Below are positions 1 to 11,786 of a stretch of 64,000 nt of DNA, one piece after another. Where the stretch lies: assembly GCA_001695595.3 (NCBI GenBank), contig MBPM02000025.1:372001-436000 (forward strand), written 5' to 3'. The position numbers were made by a program, and so were the translations under genes. A model generated the notes under the pieces. It searched no databases and was not told the origin of the DNA. It was given only the letters and a program-made list of their open reading frames with translations. This DNA comes from Plasmopara viticola (Eukaryota > Oomycota > Peronosporomycetes > Peronosporales > Peronosporaceae). The number at the start of each line of letters is the position of its first letter. Position 1 is the stretch's first letter.

Positions 1-2
1 GA

Positions 3-161
3 TACTGGACCGGTACCTTTGCTGTTTGGCAATCGTGTATGCAATATGCGATGTCGTCTCAACAGGTACAAGCGCGTATGAGCGAGCAGGAGTCTAACTT
101 GAAACATACGATGCCTACTTATAAACAGCCGACCCCGCCGATCCATCCGACCCACATGTGA
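3..161 (+). CDS. C-terminal end of an unidentified protein (partial)
   Basis: An open frame enters from the window edge and runs 52 codons to a TGA at 159-161. It has no start codon because the gene begins upstream. The peptide contains several Gln, Met and Ser residues and ends in a Pro/Thr/His-rich tail. I do not recognise a family. Composition is unlike the AT-rich spacer that follows, which favours a real 3' exon, but the stretch is short enough to be open by chance. It lies on the same strand as the transporter starting at 540. Confidence 0.3.
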   Translation, partial: YWTGTFAVWQSCMQYAMSSQQVQARMSEQESNLKHTMPTYKQPTPPIHPTHM

Positions 162-539
162 ATTTAAAAGCAACGTTCGCGTACGTGTAACACGGAAAAT
201 GCCGATCTCAAGTGCGATCAATATGGAAATTAAGCCTGGACTCTTGTGCCATTTATGCGGCAGAGGAGACCGGTAGTACAACTAACAGTCTTGCATTCTC
301 TTTAAAATTGCTTCACGTTCTTGCGCGTAATGAGTTTCGGTCACATGCTTTCCAATTACCAGCCACCAATGCGCTTGACATGCTAAAAGGCATCTCCCTG
401 GCTAATAAGTTAAGTATGCCAGAAGTAGTACCTATATCTTCTTTGGTGTTTATATTCGTGTTACTGGTTGATAAATTAATTAATCAGTTCTTACTCCATC
501 ACAATGTGCTTTGGGTCAACATACAGTACTTGACCAGTC

Positions 540-2574
540 ATGAAGAATGAGATCGTCGGCACACAATACAAGCCGAAGCACAAACAGAGTGTTATCAGAT
601 CAGTGAGCGCATTAACGGGCCTTCAAGCTTTAAGTGCTGGGGCTTTTGGCATCATGAGTCCCATTCTGTCCATCGTCATGACGGAGGTCAATTACAACGT
701 TTTACCGAGATACACGTACTAATTGTGTCATGCACTGTAGTATTTTGCCCGATTACATCGGAATGGCTCACCCATCGACTGTGGGGCTGAGCCACACGAT
801 GAGGTCTAGTAAAAAATTTGACTAGTCTATTTGATGAAAAAAAGTAATGAATTTCGTGACAGGCGTGCATTGCTGGGTCAAGACAAGCTGCTTGGCTGGC
901 GAGGTAGCATGAATTGACAGTGACAATTCCTTATGGCTCAATAGTATCCATTGTAGTCTATTTTCGGCGGCAGGCTGTATTGGAAATTTTTTTTTGTCGC
1001 CAATGATGGGTCAAGCTTCGGATGTGTATGGACGCAAGGTTTACAAATTCGTCAAATGGGCATACGCATATCGTATGTTTCAACTACTAATATGCTACTG
1101 TTTTTGCTGTACTAGCCATTTTTGGTGCTGAATCAGGTATTGAGACTGGGTTTTCCGTTCTCCGTAATGTACTTTATGCAGCCAGAAGGCTCCATTGTAC
1201 CCTATTTCTTGTTAAGACTTATCGATTCGAGCTTTGGGTGAGTATATGTATATACCTTTATTTCCATTCAAATTTTAAAGCTGATAATGAGAGCTTTTGA
1301 TGTCTTAGGACGACTGGTGTTATGAGTGCTGCCATCGCTGATGTTGTCCCTCCCAAGGACCGTGCAACCGCGTTTGGAATTCTTTTTGCGAGTCTCTACG
1401 TAGGTTATTGCACCAGTGCGTTCGTTGCACCTTTCTTTTCACGGGTAATGTTGCTTCACGTAAAGAACCATTATACGATATATGACATAGTAATTCTATA
1501 TTGTAGAAGCACATACTTCAGGTCGCAGCGGTCATTTTTGTGCTACGTGTTCTCTGGGCAATTATTCTTTTACCCGAGACACTTTCGCTCCAAAAGCGCA
1601 TGGGTAGGACCAGATGGGTCATTGAAAACCCAGTCACCTTGATGGCAATTCTCTTTCGAGACCGATTATTTGTGCGTTTAACCTGCCTGATCGCACTGAC
1701 AAGTTTTGTGGTAAATGGAGTTTACCAGATCCAGTCCTTTTATCTCAATGTTCGTTTCTCATCCTTCAATTTCTGCCATCAATTTTGATTCGAGCATTGT
1801 TTTGAAGAGTATCTTGGGGTTCGACGTCGTTGACTTTAGTAACTTGATGCTTCTTGGCGGCATAATGGCGTTGTTGGGGCAAACACTGCTGCTTAAGCCT
1901 CTAGTGAGTTGCGTTAGAGAAAAAGGCGTTATTGTCATCGCTTTAGTTGCCAGTACATTCGGCACGTGTGGCTTTGCTTCCACTGCGTATTACCCTCACA
2001 AGTGGCTGGTGTACGCATTGACCATACCAGGATGCATAGGCGGTCTTTCTTTTCCAGCAATTTCAGCACTCAAATCCATTAACGCTTCGGAAAAGGTTAA
2101 GTGACATACTTTCTTATATTTGTACGTGTCTTTTATGAACTATAAACATTTTATTACTTGTTACAGGAGCAAGGACGCTTGCAAGGAGCCATATATGGAG
2201 CTCGATCGATTTTTGAAGCGCTAGGGCCTGTAATATTTGCGTCACTGTTTCGAGCTATGACAAGCCAATCGATTTGGTCTCAGGCTCTTCCGTATGCGGT
2301 TGCCTCGTTACTTTATATTGTGGGTATTGGTTTGGCTCTATCACTGCCCGCGGGTAAGAGTCCTTGTGCAGAAAATGTTCCCGGTGATTCGTCTCCAAAT
2401 CTGTCGCCAAGGTGTGGGGAATCGTCTACATTTGCGTACTTTGACGACGATGACATGAAGACAGATGGTGACTTTCGAGTGATGAATAAACATAAAGATA
2501 GCGACAGCCTCGTAGAGCCACTGCTTGATACAACCCACTCCGATATCTTTCCTGCAGTGAGTAATAATTCTTGA
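540..2574 (+). CDS. MFSD14/HIAT1-like major facilitator superfamily transporter
   Basis: A multi-exon membrane transporter. The first ATG exon (540 to about 710) leads into hydrophobic sequence. Exons that join in frame with GT-AG borders are: about 955-1038 (carrying the MFS motif-A signature GQASDVYGRK), 1116-1237, 1309-1444, 1522-1749, 1808-2095 and 2167-2574. Codon phase is kept across every one of these junctions. The C-terminal half has an LPET motif, a GQTLLLKPL helix, a FPAISALKS segment and GARSIFEALGP, all typical of the MFSD14/TetA-like branch, followed by a hydrophilic acidic tail of roughly 80 residues. Family members are 10-12-helix secondary transporters; the substrate cannot be told from sequence. 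The joint between exon 1 and the 955 exon is unresolved: about 240 bp there must be one or two introns, or the gene is damaged at that point. Downstream the gene looks intact. Confidence 0.78.
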
Positions 2575-4950
2575 TCAAAATGCACCGATTGACCAATTCA
2601 GGTCCAGCAAACACAGCACACAAAGAGGATTTGGAGGTGGTTTGTGCTCAAGAGTGAAAACTCAGAAACAATTAGAAACTCAGGAAGAATATCTTGTTTT
2701 TATTCTGTTTAGTTTATGTTTACATATACTAACTCCAGCTCGATCTCTGCCACAAGGCACATTGATTCAAGTCAAATAATCTAGTAGTTTTCAAACCATT
2801 TATCAGCAGTTACGATGATTATCGTTATGAAAGCTTCTGTACACACTGTTTCTGACTGGAACTAAAAACAAACTTAGAAATAGAGACGCAACCTCAAGCA
2901 TATTTACTGAGCACTAACAGGAACGCCAGCAAATGTAGATGCGAAAATGAATATAAGCATGCTTTGAGTCCCCCTAAATTTTAATATGAATATCGAAAAA
3001 GGTGATGATTTTATTTCTGCTGAGCCATTTAAAAATTGTATCTCAAGACCGCTTTTCCGACGTTGTTCAATTGGTCTATTATACGCATCGAATTCTCGCA
3101 GCCTCTAGCGATGGATGCTGAAAGATTGCTCGTCAATGGCAAAGAAAAAATAAGGTCCAAGAAAGTTTTTAAGATTCTAAATTGCCGTTGACGAAGGCTT
3201 GAGTACTATATCAATCATCATATTCTAACTCTTATGCTAATCACTGAAAGCGAGAACCTCGCGTTGCGCTTAGTCTGGTTGTTGCGAAGGGTAATGCTGG
3301 CATTGTCAAGATGATTGGTGCTGATATCGAAAGTAATTTATAGGCTCTCAATTAATGGACACATGCAGTAAAACGGAGCAATATATGTTTTATGAGAAAC
3401 CATGTTTAGTCGCGCAATCGTGAGATTCGTCGATAGCATAGCAGTCAACCAAAACAGATTGGCTGACGCTAATCAGTTTCGGTTTAGCAATTTGACGGTA
3501 TAGCTTTGGTATTCAAAGGTCAAACTAGACCTAGCTGTGAGATTTGTGGATCATGACAGCACAGAGTTGTCTTGAACGCGTAGATTTGATTGCACAGAAA
3601 GTGGTGTATACCATTAAGAAGACGTAAAGCCGAGGAGGGGTTCGCACTCCTTGACCGCCAGGACTAGCTGCGTTTCCGTGTGGATTGCAAAGAAGCGTTA
3701 AGCACTTTCAAGGATGTTCAAACTTATTAGGTGGCTTTAATTTCGCTTTGCGAAATATATGGAAGCCGCTAGACCGGCTCCGGCAAAACAGATAAACGGT
3801 TGTTCGAGTTTGAAATAATGAAGCAACAGGCGCTTCATAGATTGTTTGTAGCCTTTTGGCTGCACATTGAAGTATGGTGAAAATCACATCTGCGTTTGAA
3901 ATTAGAATGCTCAGCGCCCGGCTTGAAGCTTTGCTGGAGTCGGGATATCTTTAAGGCGAGTAGTCTCTGCGCACCCTAAGTTCATAGACGTAAAGCTGTT
4001 GTAGTCTGTAGGATACTATTCCCTTGAGGCTAATTCGACCCTAAAACAGGTTCCATAACCCGTTTTTGTCTAATTTTTTTAGTGACTTTTGATCGGGTGC
4101 AAAACGCTCTTTTTCTCGAGTTCCTTGTAGCGCTAAGTAGAGTAGAATCGGAGGTTGCGCCTGAACAAACAGTGTAGTTGCAGTAAGGTTTCTCTGCAAA
4201 TATGGCGATTTGTTAAACCAGCTCTTTTAATATTTGCCACGCGCAGAATAGTGTCCGATACGTCCGTACAGTGCACAAAGCAGATGAGCGTACTACTTGA
4301 CGCCATACATTGCATCGACAGGGCCAGGATATCATTTTTCTCTCGTTGTAACTGCCACTGAAGAAGTAAGCTGACCATTAGCGCTTCAATTTTTGCTTTA
4401 AATGGCAATTTGAGAATTACATGTCTTTTCGCCAGCTATAATGGCATTCTAAGTCCCCGGAAAACGCCTTGTTTTCTCAGCTTGGGTTCTACTTTTTTTC
4501 TTACTGACAATGACACGTCGTGAAACTCGAGAGCATTGTCCTCAATCGACAAAATTGTATCGACAACATTGTCGATACCATTGTACTTGTGGTCTCTCTG
4601 TTTTGTTTTCATCGCTTGAATGCGGAGGTAAGTGTTGACAAACGACCAAATTCATACGATTTTCATGCTTCTGATAATTAAAATTTTTCCAGAGTGGTCT
4701 TTGGCATAGGTGAAAACTTGGTGTAGGTGCTGCGTTCGTGTAGGTGCATCTTTTAATGCAAAGGCTACATTTGGTGCAGATGCACTCTTAAATGCTGCGA
4801 AAATTCTTTTGTTAGCATAGGACCGGTCATCGTTAATTGACCCGATTGATCGATAGTCTCGTTTTTGGTCATTGCTATGGCCGGACCAGGCTTTCGTTTA
4901 ACAGTCCTAAAGAGTACTTATTTCGCTGGTATCTTAGTAGGGTGGGGCTT
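2575..4950. other. Gene-poor spacer
   Basis: No convincing coding region, RNA gene or transposon was recognised. Short open frames (for example around 4133-4408) overlap on both strands and show no family signature. The last part, from about 4.5 kb, would be the upstream region of the decayed LRRC9-like copy. Confidence 0.4.
4557..4578. repeat. Short perfect inverted repeat
   Basis: Ten-base arms GTATCGACAA and TTGTCGATAC are separated by CA. The ATCGACAA half-motif occurs once more just upstream (4545-4552). The site lies about 400 bp before the first LRR-gene homology. It could be a palindromic protein-binding site, but nothing here proves a function. Confidence 0.35.
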
Positions 4951-4974
4951 ATTGTGAGCAGTGTGGCGGAAGTC

Positions 4975-7900
4975 ATGTCAGACTCGAGCTCGTTACCACC
5001 GATTGAACCTTTGCCGGTTGATGAGAGTCGGTCGCATCTAATCAATTGTCCAGCAACCCGACTTTACGCCACATATCATGCAGTCCGCAAGCATCCGGCA
5101 CAAGTGTAGATGACGAATGATTGTCCGAGAGCGATGGCAAACAAAGTGAGGCAGTGATCAGTATCAGAGACGTTTTGTCCGTTTTGCAACAAGAAAAAAT
5201 GCAGCGTTACCCGACCTTGAATTATTATGTAGGGAGAATGGTCTTTCAGCCTTGCAATTTGCACGAACTAGCGAAGCAGTGACATCACTGGACCTATTCG
5301 TGGGATTTATACATCCACAAAGAGCGTCATAAATTTTCCGGCGTTTAAGAAACTTCCAATCGTTAATCAGCCGACGATCTGCGATCTTGCCGATGCACAA
5401 ATTTGGAAAATTTGTGTATAACCGAGTGTGGCTTGACAAAAATTGCAAATTTACTGAATTGTTCAAAATTGAAGTGTTTGGATTTGAGCTCAAATAGGAT
5501 TGAGATTAGACACGCTTGTCAGCCTAGAAATACGGTGAGTGAAACAAAATAGATTGAAGACGCTCGATGGTGTGTGGCGGTTGACGAAATTGACAGCTCT
5601 ATAGGCGTGTCGGAAACTAATCGATCATATTGGTGCGTCGCTTAAATGCTGCATAAATCTTACAGAACTAAACCTTGCTGACAACAAATTGTCAAAATTA
5701 AGAGGTTTATTGCCACTCGTAATTTTGGACCAACTTTCAAGTCTCACTTTGAGCGATGCACAATCCACTTTGTCAATTATACAACTATCGTACGTGTTTA
5801 ATCAATCAATTACCCCGATTGGAAGTATTGGCGCGAAACAAATACATCACTGAAGCCACTATAATTAAAAAAGCAATGTACTGTAACATGCGAATCATGG
5901 CAATCAAACGCGAAGTGCATGATCGTATCCGACTAGGTGAGACAATCCGCAAGAAAGCGTGGAAACAAGCATATGGAATTTGATACGGCAAAAGAAAGAA
6001 ATTAAGTGCTTTTTCATTGAGAGCAAGAACAACTTGGTATCGCTACTGATGATAACGAAGCTAGAGAAGAAGCTTGATTGTGTTAATTCTTGGTTGCGAG
6101 ACCAGTCTGTCGTATGAATCAAGACTTTGACCGATAACGAACAGATCTTTGGTCTTCATCTGATAAAAATGTCGCGCGTCTGAAAAATAGAGAGTGGTGG
6201 TAATATTCAATTAGAAGATGGACAACCATCCGATGTGGGGTTTGGATCGTGTGTGGAGCTTTACTGCTCGCAATTATTTCTTTTGGGGCTGCAGAAATTT
6301 GGTATCAGGGACATTCAAAATGATCGAGTTACACGGATAAAAAGTAGATTTTTACGGAAATGATTCCTGGCTCGAATGGAAGAGGTGCTGACTGCTTCCG
6401 ACTTGAAATCGAAGGATAATTATTAAAAAAAGATTTGACAGTGTCCAATAACACTTTCATTGGGGAGCGAGATAGTGATGCGTCAACGGATAAGATGTGT
6501 GGAACATCACAAGAGCAGTGTAGGATAATTACTCTGGATTAACACTAGAGACTGCAATGGAATATTTGTTTTAAGCTCCGCCAAAACGGCTTAATGATCG
6601 AACTTTGTGTAAGTCGGTAGGCTTAGAGAACCTATTTATTGCGGAATATGGATTCTTGGATCTAAGCGGAACCGACTTTGGTGCTGCAATTAAACTTTCC
6701 AATTCAGTCGCGTTACTTGATGCACCACAAATCACAGCGGCAATTTTCGCAACGAGCAATCAAAAAAGAAACGATGCAAATAGTCTGATACATAAAGAGA
6801 TTCGCTTGGGCGCAGATATGAATCACACTTTGGAAAATGCTGCATTGCGAGAATTAGATCCCCCTTCTCGTGTACTGCTTGTGGCAAAAGTGTTTTCGGG
6901 CCAAACAAAGAGTTTGAGCAATACGGAAGTGCTTCTTGCAAAAAATAAGGTGCAATTTACAATAAATCGAAGGATTGTTCTGGAATGTAAAGTTTGCAAG
7001 TGGTTCATGAAGGTGCTTCGGCTGCCATCGCAGGAGAAGCTTTGGCAGCAAATCAGCAAAAGTTATTTGATAGAGCATTGGTTTTACCGGAATTATCCGT
7101 TGAGTATCAATTCATATTTCAAATTGATGCGGCAATTTCGCTCAACTCTTCTCAGATAATTGAGTCACCTTGCGCCGGAATTGGTGAAAAAGATGATGCC
7201 TTTGTGGCGTCATTACTAAACAGATGAATACCTATGAGCAAAAATACCGCATTTAGGGGCCGGAAGTCTACAATCGTCTAGAAATTGCCTTTCTTTATGC
7301 ACCGAAGAAACACTTGTGCTCTTGTTGCAAAGAAAACCGGATAGATCGAGTCACCAAGCATTTTGATGCGATTAGAATCGGCCAAGACTAGTCATCTGCG
7401 AAATTTAAGTTTGCTCGGATGTGAATAAGACGCGGTTCCAGACTTATCGTTTCTTGACAACTATAACAAGATACAAGCCACTAGCAATATGAAGTATTTT
7501 CCCAAATTACTTACATAAGACTTATCGTTTAATCAAATTGCACGTTAAAAACACTTTGAGACGCTTTGCTGTTTATAAATACTCGATTTCACGCACAAGT
7601 TGATTCGGTCATTTGACGAGGTGGACCGCATTTGGCAAACAGTAGGGCAATTTGCACTTAAACAACTAGATCTTTGCAAAAATTAAATTCGCGGATCCAA
7701 GCGCTACAGACTTCACGTGCTTCAGTTATTGCCAAAGCTTACCCAGCTGGACCGACGAGCAGTACTACATACTAAAATTATCACTGCTCAATCGTTGAAT
7801 ACTCAAATCTCGCTCTGGACACCACCATGTCAGAAGGCTCGCAAATTTGCGCCACCAAGCTTAACATCAGTACAGTCCTTTAATTATCTTCTCAAGACCG

Positions 7901-10394
7901 ATGAAAATAGAAGTTCTATCTCATTAATGTGCAAATCTGACTGGAATGTAGTTGAGAGATCGATCTGAGTCACCAATTGCTTGAATCAATAGAGGGACTG
8001 ACTGAGGCAGTCAATTTACGTGTGGTGTCTCTTTCCGACAATATGATCAAACGAATTGATGGCTTTCAAACATGCACACGACTTGAGAGCCTCAATTTAG
8101 ATGACAACGACATCACAAAGGTCGAGAATTTTAGTCAACTTACGTTTCTTAAATCTTTGAGTCTTGGGCGCAATAGGGTAACTAGCATACCGCTTATTAA
8201 TTCGTTGTTAAATTTGATCCATCTTTTTCTCGAAGAAAATCAAATTTCTAGCTTACGAGGTCTTGGTTCGGCATTGAAGCTGGTGGAGCTCTACTTAGAT
8301 AATAATCGAATCGGCAATTTAAAGGAGATTCAACAGCTAAAATCTCTGCCGAATCTCACGATTCTCGACTTGTCTGGAAATAAAATCACATGTATTCCAG
8401 ACTATCGCCTTTACTCTGTCTTTCACCTTCGGCAAGTTAAAGTATTGGATAGTGTTAGTGTTTTCATGCATGATCAAAGCAACGCTGAGGAGAAGTACAC
8501 TGGAATATTACCTTTCGAGCCCATTTTGGAAAAATGTGCTGGCAATGGCAGGGGCACACGTATTGGTTTCAAAGAATTTTTACTTGGACAGTTGCTTATT
8601 GTGGATGTCTCCTCGTGCCAAATATAAGACATTGGGCAAGTTTCTGGTAACATCTTTACAAATATGATCGAGTTAAATCTCGATAACAACCTTTTCACTA
8701 CTATTTCTGGACTTTAGGCGCTACCGAAATTGCGAATTTTAAAACTTAATCGTAATAAGATTGAGAGATTGGTTTCTGTAGATGCTACGTGCAATAGTGG
8801 GAGAGTGGGAATTTTGGCTTGCCTGAAACTCGAGGAGCTTCAGCTTGCTCACAACTAGATCACGGACATGTCATTGCTAGGGCTTCAGTTTTTGACTTCG
8901 TTCAAGGTATTCTTTTTGACTTACGCTCAAATTAAAGGTAGATCATTTGAAATATATTGTACCTGCAGCTTCTCCATCTGCAAAGCAATGCCATCGAGTT
9001 TCTTGGAGGACTTGAATGCAATACGAAGCTTGTGGAATTACGCTTAGATAAAAATCGTATTTGTCAACTAGATTCTCATTCGACTCTCGCTTTGCAACAG
9101 CTTGAATGCTTATACCTAAAGGACAATGTACTTAAATCGTTGTCAAATTTTGGCAATATGCTAAATTTAAAGGTTCGTAGGTCCAATGTACCTAATTAAG
9201 TGAATGAAACATAAAGCGCTGCTTGTAGACTCTAATGCTGTCCAATAATCGACTAGGTGAAGTTGAGGAGGTTTTGAAACTCGTGACGCTACCCGCGTTG
9301 GTCACTTTGAAGCTCAACAATAATCCTATGACCAAAAAACACTTATACCGACATCATGTGATTCACAAACTCGAGTTGCTCAAGACATTAGATGGCAAGG
9401 ATATTTATCGTGACGAAAAAGAGCGAACTCAGATAATTTTCGCATATGAAAGCGCAGCAATCGGAGCAGTGTTGGCTGCCCCTGAAAAAGTGATGGAGAG
9501 TAGCACAAAATACTCGACTCAGCTTGTCTTGGCGCCGTCAAGTATTCCGACAAACGATTCTTACTCGATGAGTTTGCCTCAATCGTACGGAGTTGCCAAT
9601 GAGAAGGTCACTGGGTCTTATCTTCGTAAAAGTTCCTCTCTAAATGTGTCGCAACGGCAAGTGCCACCAGCTGTACCAACGATATCGCGACCGGAGCATA
9701 GAGGAGGTTTTTTGATAGGACCCTCTAACACTAACACTCGGTCACTGCAGGTAGCAACATACCATTCACATCGTAGTCACAGCTGTCATGGAAGTCAATT
9801 TAGCTGGCAAGTTGGCACTGTCCATGCAGGAGGTGGCACAACATTTTCGTCTTCATTATCAGCCACAGTTGCGTCGGCTTTGAGTGCAAACTTACCTGGT
9901 ATTAGAACGCGAAGACATCTATCGAACATACATTATGACCAGCAGCACAGTTGTAAGTATCACGCGCCCATTCGACTATATTCTAGGACTCAGGTCGTCA
10001 GGTTCATGTTAAAGATGGCGAAATGAAGCGTCCTGTTGGCAAACAAGCTTTCGCTCAAAACCCTGGTGCAACGATAAGAAAAGGTTAAGGTTGATGCTCT
10101 TTGTTGCATCATTTTAATGTGTTGTTGTATGAAGTTGTTTGCTGACACTTTGTAGCTCGGTTCAATTACCATTCTTTGCATCCAGAATCACCTCTTTCAG
10201 CCGACCATTCGATCTCTGACACCAAATACTATCCGAACAGAAGCTTGTCCAGATATGTTGAAACGTACGGCAACCAGACAAGGCATTATAGCTCTCCAGT
10301 GCAATTTGTCCTCAATTCAACTCAAATGCACAGCAGAAGAGAAGCGTTTATGATAGTCCTACCGACACAAAGGTTGGAATATAAAGCAAGATAG
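4975..10394 (+). pseudogene. LRRC9-like: Decayed left-arm copy of an LRRC9-like leucine-rich-repeat gene
   Basis: Successive LRR units in changing frames run through the region: an N-terminal unit around 5400-5480, another at 5641-5750, an open block at 6605-7159 that shifts frame to 6994-7227, then long homology to the right-arm copy from about 7228 to 10394. Compared with that copy it has premature stops at 7254-7256 (CAG to TAG), 8625-8627 (CGA to TAA), 8715-8717 (GAG to TAG) and 8856-8858 (CAG to TAG), small deletions near 7335 and 7460, and a 1-nt loss near 10304 that shifts the tail. Introns corresponding to the right copy remain recognisable, for instance one ending AG before 10157. 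The repeat spacing and the final LRR-cap segment (about 9235-9420) fit LRRC9, an LRR protein usually linked to cilia. The 5' half has no counterpart inside the window, so its state before decay is unknown. Confidence 0.8.
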
Positions 10395-10525
10395 TGACGG
10401 CTTAAACTCAATGAGGACAGCAGAAACATTCAAAGTCCAACGATTAAAAAAACAATTGTAATTTAAAGCCTAGGCCCTGTATATTTGCCTTCAGTAGGAT
10501 CAATTGGAATTACAAGAAGAATTCA

Positions 10526-10891
10526 TCAATAACGATCAGGAGAGAACTGTTCATCATCGGCAAACAGAGAAGCATTAAAAAATATAGATACAATATACAC
10601 AGGGTACCTAAAAAACACTTCAAGCAAGGGTCCAAAGTTGGGTGCTGGAGTTAAAGCCTCAGACTGACGTGCAAATGTCCTAGATGTGAATTGTCCATCA
10701 TTAAAGTGTTGGATTTGCGAATTTACTTCATCGGCCACTCTCCCTGCAAAAGCACCAAACGAACTTTTACCTTCAGACTCGACTTGGTAATAGAAACACG
10801 TCAATTGACATTTAAGTTGGATAATCCTCGAGAAGGCTCTTCGAGGCTGGAAAAGTGTATTACATTGGCTCGACCCAAAGAGGAGCAGCAT
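10526..10891 (-). CDS. Unidentified ORF downstream of RPS15, conserved in both arms
   Basis: An open frame of about 121 codons lies 3' of RPS15 on the same strand, between the convergent ends of RPS15 and the LRRC9-like copy. The right arm has the same frame (60291-60656) with only about one residue changed. It has no family signature I recognise. Because the DNA here is almost identical between arms, conservation of the frame is weak evidence for translation; the stretch could equally be 3' UTR. A competing opposite-strand frame overlaps RPS15 exon 2 and is less credible. Confidence 0.25.
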   Translation of the reverse strand: MLLLFGSSQCNTLFQPRRAFSRIIQLKCQLTCFYYQVESEGKSSFGAFAGRVADEVNSQIQHFNDGQFTSRTFARQSEALTPAPNFGPLLEVFFRYPVYIVSIFFNASLFADDEQFSPDRY

Positions 10892-10947
10892 AAAGATTTA
10901 TACCACTTACTACTTACCCCATGGTTCTTTTTACCCTTTCAAATCGA

Positions 10948-11648
10948 TTACTTTAGTGGGATAAAACGCGAAGAGTTGGTGGCGCCAATACCGGGGCGAC
11001 CGTGAGTTACCGGCTTGTACGAAATGGCAAATTCACCTAAGTAGTGACCAATCATCTCGGGCTGTTACGAAACATTATGACATAAAAGTTAGCTTACTAC
11101 ATTGGCCTTTTATGCCAAACCAATACATGTGAAAAGCTCCCTGGGTCGCCCCATACACAGAATGTCGACAAGGGGGTGGCAGCCGGGTGTGAAATGTCAC
11201 CAATACTAGCAAATATGATGGTATTAGTGACCACCGCTCTTCGGGTAATAAGCCGCACACCCCCCGAGAGCCACGAACGATTCTGGAAACATACCTTGAT
11301 TTCAATCCCGTTAAACTCCTTGCCGTTGTACACACCGACCACCGAGCCAATCATTTCAGGCACGATGATCATGTTACGCAAGTGCGTCTTAATGCCTTCG
11401 GGACGTTCCATGGGTTTCGCGGCAGCCTTGGCCTTGCGCAGACGCTTGATTAAAGCCATTGGCTTGCGCTTCAGGCCGCGCGAAAAACGACGGCGAGCAC
11501 GAGCATTCACCAGCTCCATAAGCTCCTCATGGTTTAGGTCGAGGAGCTTGTCCAAATCCACACCACGGTAGCTAAATTTGCGGAACGTGCGCTTCTTGCG
11601 CAGAGCGGCGAGCTCGAGGTTCTTGTCTTCCACGGATTGGTCAGCCAT
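10948..11648 (-). CDS. RPS15: 40S ribosomal protein S15 (uS19), left copy
   Basis: Exon 1 (11295-11648, 118 codons) and exon 2 (10948-11061, 37 codons plus stop) join across a 233-bp GT-AG intron (11062-11294) in phase 0, giving 155 residues, about the length of eukaryotic uS19. Recognisable segments are [15 protein letters not shown] near the N-terminus, the [14 protein letters not shown] basic stretch, [16 protein letters not shown], and [11 protein letters not shown] through [17 protein letters not shown] at the C-terminus. The protein sits in the head of the small subunit and contacts the decoding region. The chosen ATG (11646-11648) begins MADQSVED; the frame is open further upstream but lacks family resemblance there. 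The gene is divergent from RPP30 with a 138-bp spacer and convergent with the LRRC9-like copy. The coding sequence looks intact. Confidence 0.97.
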
Positions 11649-11786
11649 TGTTTTCAGTAATGCCACATTGATAGATATTATCAAATATTGACTGGCGCAC
11701 ATTTAGTCTCTGTATAATTGGTTTAAAATGGAATAGATGTAATTACAGAAGCTATGTGTTTCTACGATCATTTTTAGCACGAGGTG
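11649..11786. promoter_or_regulatory. Bidirectional RPS15/RPP30 promoter region, left arm
   Basis: This 138-bp spacer separates the divergent ATGs of RPS15 and RPP30 and must hold both start regions and 5' UTRs. A spacer of equal length sits between the same genes in the right arm (59396-59533). I cannot assign individual elements with confidence. Confidence 0.5.

Noticed and set aside
212..550. 112-codon frame before the MFS transporter
   Set aside because: It starts at a GTG, which is not a normal eukaryotic start, shows no family resemblance and overlaps the transporter's first codons in another frame.
3630..3665. tRNA-like B box (GGTTCGCACTCC)
   Set aside because: No five-base T-arm pairing, acceptor stem or A box could be placed around it.
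10691..11005. Frame opposite RPS15 exon 2 (and its mirror at 60177-60491)
   Set aside because: It overlaps the conserved RPS15 last exon on the other strand, so its openness and its conservation between arms follow from that gene.
11176..11571. 131-codon frame antisense to RPS15 exon 1 (mirror at 59611-60006)
   Set aside because: It is a shadow of a strongly conserved basic protein sequence on the opposite strand.
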